Assembly: GCA_964537525.1 (NCBI GenBank)
Contig: CAZIAB010000012.1
Span: forward strand, 1-19,734
From: CAYMDJ01 sp964537525
GTDB lineage: Archaea; Aenigmatarchaeota; Aenigmatarchaeia; QMZP01
Length of the DNA stretch: 19,734 nt
Reading direction: 5' to 3'
The translations under genes were made by a program, and so were the position numbers. How positions within the stretch are numbered: position 1 is the first letter of the stretch; each line of letters opens with the position of its first letter. Below the pieces are notes generated by a model. The model saw only the letters and a list, made by a program, of their open reading frames with translations. It searched no databases and was not told where the DNA came from. Positions 6,114-12,480 of the stretch are shown here, piece by piece.

Positions 6114-6870
6114 GATGCTTAGCGAACCAGCTGATAATCTCCCTGTTAACCTCTTTCCTCGCTCTCTCGCCGCCAAAGACATGGTTTGCTCCTCTTATTA
6201 TCCTGAGGTCCTTCTTCCCTCCGAAATACTGGAGATTTTTCCTCGAACTGTCCAGGGGAATCCTCTTATCCCAGCTCCCGTGAACAATCAGCACCGGGCA
6301 CTTGACTAGCCTGATGAAGGGCTTCACGTCAAGGTCCCTCATCCTGTTGAATAAATCCATCCCGACCTTCACTCCCTTCTTCTCGAAATGGCCCTCCTTC
6401 CTTGCCACGTCAAGGAATCCCATGCTGTCATACCTCTGGTACATCTCCTGCGCATCGAGTACCGGAGCCATCAGGACCATCGCCTCAACGTCCTGCTCCC
6501 ACGCCATTACTGAATTAAGACCGCCGAGCGACATCCCCACGACGCCTATCCTGGTGTCATCAACGTAATCCACTGCCTTTAGATAGTTTATGGCATGCCT
6601 GACGTCCATCGCCATCGTTTTCGGCGTGCTCAGGGAAAAATCACCCCCGCTCTCCCCAATCCCCGTCATGTCAAACCTCAGTACATTGAAACCGTGCGCG
6701 TGAAGGAAATCTGCCATGTCAGTAAACATGCCCATGCTCTCGTTCTTACCCCCAGTGAAACCATGGACCAGGACAATCCCCGGCCTCTTCTCGCTGACGT
6801 GGAGCTTGTCGTGGGCGTGCAGGATGCCTGTCAAGCGGTCCCCCCGGTAATTGTCAAAAACCACCTTCAT
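6058..6870 (-). CDS. Alpha/beta hydrolase (serine hydrolase, esterase-like)
   Basis: A 270-residue cytosolic alpha/beta-hydrolase with a complete visible triad: Ser114 in the nucleophile elbow GMSLGG, Asp201 in GSWDKRIP and His230 in GANHVF. The oxyanion loop is HGFTGG (36-41), followed by NVLRFDMTGIGESGG. A cap-like stretch lies at about 138-180. The substrate is not evident; esterase, acyl-peptide or lipid-type activity is possible. The gene converges on Taw2 and overlaps it by 56 nt, so its last 18 codons (ending RLPRHGRR) are antisense to the Taw2 end. A TATA-like box at 6891-6900 on the minus strand, about 25 nt before the ATG, suggests a leaderless mRNA. Confidence 0.88.
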   Translation of the reverse strand: MKVVFDNYRGDRLTGILHAHDKLHVSEKRPGIVLVHGFTGGKNESMGMFTDMADFLHAHGFNVLRFDMTGIGESGGDFSLSTPKTMAMDVRHAINYLKAVDYVDDTRIGVVGMSLGGLNSVMAWEQDVEAMVLMAPVLDAQEMYQRYDSMGFLDVARKEGHFEKKGVKVGMDLFNRMRDLDVKPFIRLVKCPVLIVHGSWDKRIPLDSSRKNLQYFGGKKDLRIIRGANHVFGGERARKEVNREIISWFAKHLIGVAPRKILRLPRHGRR

Positions 6871-6890
6871 GCTTTATCTTGTCTGCCATG

Positions 6891-6900
6891 AAATAAAAGC
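6891..6900 (-). promoter_or_regulatory. TATA-like box of the hydrolase gene
   Basis: Read on the minus strand the sequence is GCTTTTATTT, centred about 25 nt before the ATG at 6870. No SD is seen, so the mRNA is probably leaderless. Confidence 0.5.
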
Positions 6901-6918
6901 GCTTCCGGATTTAAGGCA

Positions 6919-6936
6919 AACCTATTTAAATAGGTT
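6919..6936. promoter_or_regulatory. Perfect 18-bp palindrome, candidate operator
   Basis: AACCTATTTAAATAGGTT is its own reverse complement over all 18 bases. It lies between the divergent hydrolase and MFS/SepF genes, about 20 bp beyond the hydrolase TATA box and directly beside the AT-rich promoter block of the MFS gene. A perfect palindrome of this size suits a dimeric winged-helix or ribbon-helix-helix regulator. It contains TTTAAA and could itself act as a TATA element. Confidence 0.5.
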
Positions 6937-6953
6937 CATATAAACATATTTTT
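6936..6953 (+). promoter_or_regulatory. Promoter region of the MFS/SepF gene
   Basis: An AT-rich block (TTCATATAAACATATTTT) adjoins the palindrome. Transcription would begin near 6965-6975, leaving a leader of about 80-90 nt before the ATG at 7055 or about 220 nt before the ATG at 7193. The leader holds no recognised riboswitch. Confidence 0.45.
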
Positions 6954-7054
6954 ATCCAATTCCTTTAACCTTGGAGTTACTTGGATATAAGGTTTCCTGG
7001 AATTCCACGCGGGGGTATGCATAATGCGTCGTGAAAAAGATTCGATGATCAGCA

Positions 7055-8977
7055 ATGAGAGACCAAAACCGATATCTGGAACTGAAGATGGGCAGCCCGC
7101 CGGACAAGTCCCAGGTTCACATGCTCCACGAATCAGGAACAATATTGGTGATAAAACCCGGAAAAAAGGAAAAGCCAGAACCAAGCCACACGATGACTTC
7201 TGTCAAGAGGTATAGTGGCAGGGAACTCAAGAAAGACCTTGACAATTCCGTCATCGAGGGGGCGCTCGGAAACGTTTCAGCAAGCACGGTCGCCTCCTAC
7301 TCTGTCCCCTATGCACTTTTCCTGAATGCTTCCAACGCTGAAATAGGCCTTATGAATTCCCTGCAGAGCCTTGCAGGACTGGTTTCCCAGATTCCGGGCG
7401 CAAGGCTTACAAGGATCATGCCCAGGAAGAGGATATGGCTCCTGTGCAGCATCATATCAAGGATAATGCTCATACCCCTGGTCTTCGTGGCATTCCTTTT
7501 CGGTTCGGCTTCAGTTTGGACACTCATACTTTCGCTGGCGGCATTCTCGTTCTTCACATCGATGAAGACCCCGGCCTGGTCAAGCATGATGGGTGACCTT
7601 GTCCCGCCCGGGATAAGGGGAAAGTTCTTCGGCAAGAGGAACATGGTGATGGGGTTTGCAGGAATCGTTGCAACCCTCTCCGCGGGATTCATACTCCAGA
7701 GCTCGGGCTTCCCTGCAGTGTTCGCTTTCGCGATACTGGTTTCCTCACTCTCGATTATATTCTCCAGCGCGATAAGGGAGCCACCGATGAATTTGCACAC
7801 AAGATACAGGTACAGGGTGAGCTTCAATCTCCACCATTTCCTTTATTCGATAAAGAGAAACATGGGCTTCGCGAAGTTCACCGCATACCTTTCCTTCACC
7901 AATTTCGCGGTCAACGTAGCAGCCCCCTTCATCGCGGTCTACATGATTAGGGAGCTTGACATAGGATACGGCTGGTTCGCGGTGGTGGTAACGGTAGGCG
8001 CTCTCTCCCAGATACTCTCGCACAGGCATTGGGGAGCGGCGATAGACAGGTTCGGGAGCAGGAAGATACTTGTAATCTCCGGGATGCTGATATGCTTCAT
8101 ACCCTTCGGTTACATGCTCTCGTCAGGAATCGCCCACCTGATAATAGTCAAGGTTTTCGAGGGGTTCGCGTGGGGCGCATTCGACCTGGTCTGCTTCAAC
8201 TACCTGCTTGCCGTAACACCCTCTGAAAAGAGGCCCGGTTACGTCGCCAACCACAACGTGATAATAGGGATGGGAACCGTCCTCGGCGCGCTGTCCGGTG
8301 GCCTGATGGCCCAGGGACTCCAGTCATCGGAGTTCCTGTTCCTCCACGGACTCCAGATAGTCTTTTTCATATCATTCTTCCTGAGGTTGCTGTCAGTAGG
8401 ACTGCTGGCGGGCATTTCGGATGCCGGAATTAAGGAAATAGACAAGGCGCCCGTAAGGTATGTCTTCTGGGAGACCGTTGCCGTCGGACCCTCGAAGGGC
8501 ATAGAGCACACGATAACGAACGCGTTCCAGTATCCTTACGGTGTCAGGATAAGGAAGGCCTTCAGGATGGGCAACAGGAAAGTAAAGATAAGAATCCCGG
8601 AAAGAAGGGATGACCGCCACCGAGACGTGACAGCACCTCGGGAACCAAAAACAAAGGAGGTGTCAAAAATGGCAGCAGTAAGGTCCGGCAAACCCGCAAG
8701 GTTCACGGAGATAAGGGCCAACGTAGAGAGAAGGAAGTTTCTCAGGATATCCGTGATAAGGCTCAATGCCTTTTCAGATACGGACTCCATAGTCAGGAAG
8801 ATAAGGGAGAGGGACCTGGTCTTCGTTGACCTCAAAGGGATGAAGAGGGACAGGAGGGACGAGCTCAAGCAGTCCGCTGCGAAGATAAACAAGGCCTGTG
8901 TGGAATGCGGCTCGAGACTCTCGCTGGTCGAGGAGGAATGGCTGGTAGCGTCACCACCCGGGGCGGAATTCGTTTGA
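7055..8977 (+). CDS. MFS transporter with in-frame C-terminal SepF-like domain
   Basis: A 640-residue frame. Residues about 70-455 form a 12-helix major facilitator permease; conserved parts include the loop after helix 4 (MGDLVPPGIRGKFFGKRN) and GGLMAQGLQSSE. Residues 456-538 are a charged cytoplasmic segment with no helix. Residues about 560-640 resemble the SepF/DUF552 domain (RISVIRLNAFSDTDSIV, RDLVFVDLKGM, VEEEWLVASPP). SepF tethers FtsZ to the membrane in archaea. No stop lies between the two parts, but a strong SD and ATG occur at 8656-8671. The start is uncertain: ATG 7055, 7088 or 7193 all precede the first helix, and the first 46 residues are hydrophilic with no recognised domain. 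Substrate unknown. A palindrome and AT-rich promoter lie upstream. Confidence 0.8.
   Translation: MRDQNRYLELKMGSPPDKSQVHMLHESGTILVIKPGKKEKPEPSHTMTSVKRYSGRELKKDLDNSVIEGALGNVSASTVASYSVPYALFLNASNAEIGLMNSLQSLAGLVSQIPGARLTRIMPRKRIWLLCSIISRIMLIPLVFVAFLFGSASVWTLILSLAAFSFFTSMKTPAWSSMMGDLVPPGIRGKFFGKRNMVMGFAGIVATLSAGFILQSSGFPAVFAFAILVSSLSIIFSSAIREPPMNLHTRYRYRVSFNLHHFLYSIKRNMGFAKFTAYLSFTNFAVNVAAPFIAVYMIRELDIGYGWFAVVVTVGALSQILSHRHWGAAIDRFGSRKILVISGMLICFIPFGYMLSSGIAHLIIVKVFEGFAWGAFDLVCFNYLLAVTPSEKRPGYVANHNVIIGMGTVLGALSGGLMAQGLQSSEFLFLHGLQIVFFISFFLRLLSVGLLAGISDAGIKEIDKAPVRYVFWETVAVGPSKGIEHTITNAFQYPYGVRIRKAFRMGNRKVKIRIPERRDDRHRDVTAPREPKTKEVSKMAAVRSGKPARFTEIRANVERRKFLRISVIRLNAFSDTDSIVRKIRERDLVFVDLKGMKRDRRDELKQSAAKINKACVECGSRLSLVEEEWLVASPPGAEFV
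8656..8662 (+). promoter_or_regulatory. Internal Shine-Dalgarno for stand-alone SepF
   Basis: GGAGGTG lies 6 nt before the in-frame ATG at 8669, inside the MFS reading frame. It is among the strongest SDs in the window and matches the 3' end of archaeal 16S rRNA. Its position exactly between transporter tail and SepF domain is hard to explain by coding need alone. Confidence 0.7.
8669..8977 (+). CDS. sepF: SepF-like cell division protein, nested internal start
   Basis: A 102-residue product would result from initiation at ATG 8669 within the MFS frame. Residues 23-102 fit the SepF/DUF552 fold: KFLRISVIRLNAF, a helix SDTDSIVRKIRER, DLVFVDLKGMKRD, a helix DELKQSAAKINKACVE, then CGSRLSLVEEEWLVASPPG. 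Archaeal SepF usually starts with a short amphipathic membrane-binding helix; the visible N-terminus (MAAVRSGKPARFTEIRANVE) is basic and not clearly amphipathic, so membrane attachment may depend on the fused MFS form. The start is supported by GGAGGTG 6 nt upstream. Whether cells make the fusion, the short form or both cannot be told from sequence. The domain call rests on pattern recognition, not alignment. Confidence 0.65.
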   Translation: MAAVRSGKPARFTEIRANVERRKFLRISVIRLNAFSDTDSIVRKIRERDLVFVDLKGMKRDRRDELKQSAAKINKACVECGSRLSLVEEEWLVASPPGAEFV

Positions 8978-8992
8978 ACCGCCCGGCCTCCT

Positions 8993-9586
8993 TCATATGG
9001 CAAGGACGCCCCACAGGACCAGTGCCTTTTCTATGAGGCCTATCGCTATGGCAGCGGTGAGCATCCCCATTATCCTGGTTATTATCTTGAGACCGTTGTT
9101 TCCTATGGTCCTAGATATCCTGTTGCTGAAATAGAGGAAAACGAAGCAGGCGGCCATCACCAGGGCTATGGCGGACAGGGTCAGGCCCGCCCCGTAAACG
9201 TGCGTGAAGTATATGGAGGTGGTTATGGCGCCCGGTCCTGCCAGGAGGGGCGTCGCTACAGGAACTATCACCTCAGCGGGGTCATCCTCTATCGTCCTCG
9301 TCTTCGGTATCTCACCCCTTATGAAGTCAAAGGAAAGGTAGAGCAGCAGAATCCCTCCCGCTATCATGAATGCTGATATGGATATGCTCATCCATCCCAG
9401 TATGGCAGAGCCGAACAGCGAGAAAACGACGAGAATCAGGAGCGCGGCGACCGCCGCGTCCAGCGCGGCCCTCCTCTGCTTCCTCCTTTCGGACCTCCCG
9501 AAAAGGGACATGAAGACGGGTATGGAAACGAGCGGGTCTATTATAACGAACAGGGAAATGAAGACTATCAGGAAATCCGCGACCAT
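8993..9586 (-). CDS. MarC family (UPF0056) integral membrane protein
   Basis: A 197-residue six-helix membrane protein of the MarC family. Despite the name, MarC is not shown to cause antibiotic resistance, and its transport role is unknown. Family marks are FVIIDPLVSIPVFMSL in helix 1, FMIAGGILLLYLSFDFIRG in helix 3, VPVATPLLAGPGAITTSIYF at the start of the second half, and the end RIMGMLTAAIAIGLIEKAL. Length is normal. The gene converges on the MFS/SepF frame with 15 bp between stops and is last of four minus-strand genes. CTTTAA about 25 nt before the ATG suggests its own leaderless promoter, although the preceding HAD gene ends only 31 bp upstream. Confidence 0.93.
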   Translation of the reverse strand: MVADFLIVFISLFVIIDPLVSIPVFMSLFGRSERRKQRRAALDAAVAALLILVVFSLFGSAILGWMSISISAFMIAGGILLLYLSFDFIRGEIPKTRTIEDDPAEVIVPVATPLLAGPGAITTSIYFTHVYGAGLTLSAIALVMAACFVFLYFSNRISRTIGNNGLKIITRIMGMLTAAIAIGLIEKALVLWGVLAI

Positions 9587-9617
9587 GAATATTATTACAT
9601 GCGCACGTTAAAGAAGC

Positions 9618-10249
9618 TCACTTTGTCTGCCTCAAGCTTATGCCCAGTTTTCTCATGTCCATCTTCAGCTGTTCATAATCAGTGAAAAGTATGGCCTCCA
9701 TCCCAATCCTCTTGGCGGGCTCGATGTCATCCACCACCTTGTCGCCTACCATCACGCACTCCCCTGGCTCGAAGCCCGATACCTCCAAGACCCTCCTGAA
9801 CATCCTCAGGTCCGGCTTCACCGCCCCGACCTCAAAGGAAAAGACCGGATAGTCAATGTAATCTATATCCTGGTCTCCTTCTTCAGGACATTAGCAGCAA
9901 ACACAGAAGAGTTCGAGAGCAAACCCGTCTTGTATCCGCCTTTCCTTATGCCCTTGAGCATCCCGATGGTGTGCGGGAATTCCTTCATTGATTCGTCTGC
10001 CACGTCAGCTATCTCGGTCATGGTCCCCACGTCCTTCCTGTCCGTGCCTATCCCAATCTTCCTGCAGAAATTCTCATACGCCCTCTGCTTTGATTTCCAC
10101 TTCCTGGTCTGGACAGAGTACTCGAACACCCTCACCATTTTTTCAATCGGGACATCAATCCCGAACTCCTCGGCAACCCTCCGCGTACAATATCCGTGCG
10201 ACCTGGATGCAAGCGTTTTCCACAAATCGAACACGACTAACCTTATCAT
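9618..10249 (-). pseudogene. HAD-superfamily hydrolase, frameshifted by a 2-nt insertion
   Basis: Two fragments in different frames make one haloacid-dehalogenase-like protein of about 209 residues. The first (10249 to 9863) has motif I VVFDLWKTLAS, a helical cap, and motif II LLSNSS, and ends at TAG 9863-9865 after KKETRI. The second continues with DYIDYPVFSFEVGAVKPD (motif III Lys) and VGDKVVDDIEPAKRIGM (motif IV). Removing one TA from the TATAT at 9864-9868 restores ETRIDYIDYPVFSF exactly, so a TA duplication is the simplest cause. The second Asp of motif I is Trp (DLW), seen in some archaeal HADs but unusual for a phosphatase. GGTGAT lies 4 nt before the ATG. It could be a true lesion, a strain variant, recoding or a sequencing error. 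Confidence 0.85.
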
Positions 10250-10299
10250 AAAATCACCGGTATTTTATCTTCTTTCAGTGTTAAATAAAAATATGAGAA

Positions 10300-10518
10300 T
10301 TACCAGCGCTTGCTGGCTACGCACTGCATGCACACGCCCTTCTTCGTCCGCGTCTTTATGAGGAACGCCGTCCTCTTCTGGTATTTTTCAAGGCAGTCCT
10401 CTGAACAGAAGTTCCTTTTGTGAAGCCCGACAAGGCTGTATACCTCGACCTTTTTGGTTATCCCGCTTCCCTTGGGAATCTTCTCCCTGCACAACTCGCA
10501 CTTCTTCGGGAACAGCAT
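10300..10518 (-). CDS. Small cysteine-rich zinc-finger protein (TRASH-like)
   Basis: A 72-residue protein with cysteine pairs at 7/10, 38/42 and 63/66 (KCELCREK, FCSEDCLEKYQK, GVCMQC). The FCSEDCLEKYQ segment resembles TRASH/MYM-type metal-binding treble clefs, in which C-x2-C is followed by C-x3-C. The last CxxC pair could complete a second site. It may bind zinc or another metal and act as a regulator or chaperone; I recognise no named family with confidence. AGCTTTTAATAAC on the minus strand (10538-10550) is about 25 nt before the ATG, so it probably has its own leaderless transcript. It is upstream of the HAD gene. Confidence 0.72.
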   Translation of the reverse strand: MLFPKKCELCREKIPKGSGITKKVEVYSLVGLHKRNFCSEDCLEKYQKRTAFLIKTRTKKGVCMQCVASKRW

Positions 10519-10537
10519 GAATCTATTTTGAGGGTTT

Positions 10538-10550
10538 GTTATTAAAAGCT
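10538..10550 (-). promoter_or_regulatory. TATA-like box of the zinc-finger gene
   Basis: The minus-strand sequence AGCTTTTAATAAC is centred about 25 nt before the ATG at 10518 and overlaps the very end of the upstream methyltransferase gene. Confidence 0.5.
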
Positions 10551-11256
10551 ACCCCTCTCTCCCGAAGGCCATCAGATACAGGCAGCCCCACTTCCTGTCC
10601 CTGAACCTGTCCAGGAACATCTGCGCCCTGTCCCTGAGAGAGAATCCCTGGAAGTTCCCCCATTTGGGGTTGGCTGCCCTGTACAGGGAATCAAACCCCA
10701 CCAGACCGAACCCATTCTTCTGAAACTCCGTGGTTAGCTCCTCCCTGGTAAAGAGATGCATCCTCATCTTCACCCCATGGACGTGGACCTTCTTTACCTG
10801 CGCATACTTGTCCACGCGGAGGCTCTTCTTCTCTTTCAGGCTGTATCCCTTGTCATAAACAGATGAGACAGAAAGGATGACGCTCCCTCTGCAGACCCTG
10901 CACATCTCACCAATGGCCTTCCTCCAGTCTGCCACGTTGAGGACAGAATACATGCATATTACCGAATCGAACTCCCTCTCCCCAAACGGGAGCTTCTCGA
11001 CATCCCCGTCAAGAATCTCCTTTCCTGTCTTCATGGCAATCTCCCTCATCCCCTCCGCTGGCTCGAGCCCTATCACATCATCCAGATAGGGGAGATGGAA
11101 ACCCGTCCCGCACCCGGCGTCAAGGACCCTCCCCTTTGCAAACTTCTTCAGGAACCCTATCTCCATGCCCCTGAATCTCATGGTGTAGGGATTGGAGTTC
11201 CTCCTGTCATAAATCCCTGCAGTCTTCTCGTAGACCTCCCTTGCATCCTTCCTCAT
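10549..11256 (-). CDS. SAM-dependent methyltransferase, class I
   Basis: A 235-residue class I methyltransferase of the broad Methyltransf_11/UbiE-like group. Motif I is VLDAGCGTGFHLPYL, the acidic end of strand 2 is VIGLEPAEGM, motif II region is GDVEKLPFGEREFDSVICMYSVLNV, and post-motif elements follow. The basic C-terminal part (YRAANPKWGNFQGFSLRDRAQMFLDRF) is unlike small-molecule methyltransferases of this type and could contact RNA, but the substrate is not evident. A TTG at 11277 also opens the frame; ATG 11256 is preferred because the TATA-like box centred at 11282 is 26 nt upstream. It is divergent from the second MFS gene across only 50 bp. Confidence 0.85.
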   Translation of the reverse strand: MRKDAREVYEKTAGIYDRRNSNPYTMRFRGMEIGFLKKFAKGRVLDAGCGTGFHLPYLDDVIGLEPAEGMREIAMKTGKEILDGDVEKLPFGEREFDSVICMYSVLNVADWRKAIGEMCRVCRGSVILSVSSVYDKGYSLKEKKSLRVDKYAQVKKVHVHGVKMRMHLFTREELTTEFQKNGFGLVGFDSLYRAANPKWGNFQGFSLRDRAQMFLDRFRDRKWGCLYLMAFGREG

Positions 11257-11275
11257 GCTTATTAGTTGCCAAGCC

Positions 11276-11287
11276 AATTAATAAAAT
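11276..11287. promoter_or_regulatory. Shared bidirectional promoter core
   Basis: AATTAATAAAAT is the only strong AT-rich block in the 50-bp gap between the divergent methyltransferase (ATG 11256, -) and MFS (ATG 11307, +). Its centre, 11281.5, is the exact midpoint between the two start codons, about 25 nt from each. Both genes lack an SD, so one TATA element may drive two leaderless transcripts. Confidence 0.6.
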
Positions 11288-11306
11288 CAGGCACAAGGCG
11301 TTTGAT

Positions 11307-12446
11307 ATGAACTACAGGAGGACGTTGCTCGTTTTTGCCCTGTTGGTCCTCTTCATGCAGGTAGCCGACCGCCTGATGTTCATAATCCTTCCCATGTGGC
11401 TCCTGGACAAGTCGTTCTCTGCAACAGAGATAGGCGCGATATTCTCCGCTGCCGGTTTTGTCCTTATGGTTGCGAGCTTCCTCATTTCGAAGATGTCTGA
11501 CCGCTGGGGTAGGAAGAGGATAATGCTCGCAGGAGCCCTCGTAAGCTCCATATCAACGACATTCTATCCCCTCGCTTCCAGAGTCTACGATTACGTTGCG
11601 GTCAGGTCTGTCCAGGATACGGGAAGGAAGCTGATTAGCTCTGTCTGGAACGCGATGACAGGCGACAAATTCAGGGGAAGGGAAAGGACACGCGCCCTTT
11701 CCATACTCGGGACGGCCTTGCCGCTGGGCAGGGCATGCGCTGCCATCATAGGGATAATAATAACCACCTTCCTCTCCGTTGCCTACGGCTTCTATGCAGC
11801 GGCAGCATCCTTCCTGATAATAGCCATTATAGTCCTGCTCTTCTACAGGGAAGACGGCCTCGTGAAATCGCAGAAAAGGGTTATCGGCCTCCATGGGATA
11901 AGCGTGCCGATAATCATGGTTTCCATGGTCGCATTCTGCAATTCCATGAATTTCTCGCTGGCATACACACCCGCGTTCTTCGTGCTCTCCAGGTCGCTGG
12001 GCCTTACCGAGAACGGCCTATTCTACTACTACCTCCTTGCCTATGTAATCAGCGCGTTATTCGCGTACAAAACCGGTTCCTGGATAAAGAGGCACGGGAA
12101 GGAGAGGGTCCTCGCAATCTCAATGGCGCTGACAGGGGCGTTCAGCATGCTCTATGCTGCCGCGGGCTCTGTCATCCTGCTCGTCTTGCCGCTGATAGGG
12201 ATTGCGGTCTCGTTCTATGTCTACAACATAGCATACAGTAACGTCCTCCTCGACCTCACTCATGATGACAGGAGGGGCGAGCAGACAGGCTTCTCAAAGC
12301 TTATATCAGACACGGGTATGGTGGCAGGACCAATCATTGGCGGCCTCTTAATAGACGCGGTTTCCCTCCAGTCAGCCTTCATGACAGCAGGGGCTTTCGC
12401 TGTTTTTGGTGCCCTTTTCGCGCTCTGCCTCAAGAGGTATGGATAG
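11307..12446 (+). CDS. MFS transporter (12 TM)
   Basis: A 379-residue major facilitator permease in the cytoplasmic membrane. The signature loop between helices 2 and 3 is SKMSDRWGRKRIMLAG (compare the DRxGRRxxL-type motif A), and the second half repeats it weakly as KTGSWIKRHGKERVLA. Charged or aromatic residues within helices include QVADRLMF in helix 1. The substrate cannot be inferred. The frame is open upstream to 11241, but ATG 11307 gives a short MNYRRT N-terminus directly before helix 1 and is 25 nt from the shared TATA-like block. It ends 34 bp before the first V4R gene, which has its own promoter. It is unrelated at a glance to the MFS half of the SepF fusion and lacks a C-terminal extension. 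Confidence 0.9.
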   Translation: MNYRRTLLVFALLVLFMQVADRLMFIILPMWLLDKSFSATEIGAIFSAAGFVLMVASFLISKMSDRWGRKRIMLAGALVSSISTTFYPLASRVYDYVAVRSVQDTGRKLISSVWNAMTGDKFRGRERTRALSILGTALPLGRACAAIIGIIITTFLSVAYGFYAAAASFLIIAIIVLLFYREDGLVKSQKRVIGLHGISVPIIMVSMVAFCNSMNFSLAYTPAFFVLSRSLGLTENGLFYYYLLAYVISALFAYKTGSWIKRHGKERVLAISMALTGAFSMLYAAAGSVILLVLPLIGIAVSFYVYNIAYSNVLLDLTHDDRRGEQTGFSKLISDTGMVAGPIIGGLLIDAVSLQSAFMTAGAFAVFGALFALCLKRYG

Positions 12447-12459
12447 CTTTTATTAAAGC
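12446..12459 (+). promoter_or_regulatory. Promoter of the first V4R gene
   Basis: GCTTTTATTAAAGC combines a TATA-like core with 5-bp inverted arms (GCTTT and AAAGC). It begins at the last base of the MFS stop codon and is centred about 28 nt before the ATG at 12481. The arms could also act as a small hairpin at the MFS 3' end. Confidence 0.5.
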
Positions 12460-12480
12460 CCCCTGAGAATTAATATCCAG

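Noticed and set aside
7024..7215. A 63-codon frame in the leader of the MFS/SepF gene
   Set aside because: It overlaps the longer MFS frame out of phase, uses codons unlike the neighbours (CGT CGT at the start) and has no domain.
8993..9586. Antibiotic-resistance role for the MarC protein
   Set aside because: The family name is historical; no resistance function is established and nothing nearby supports one.
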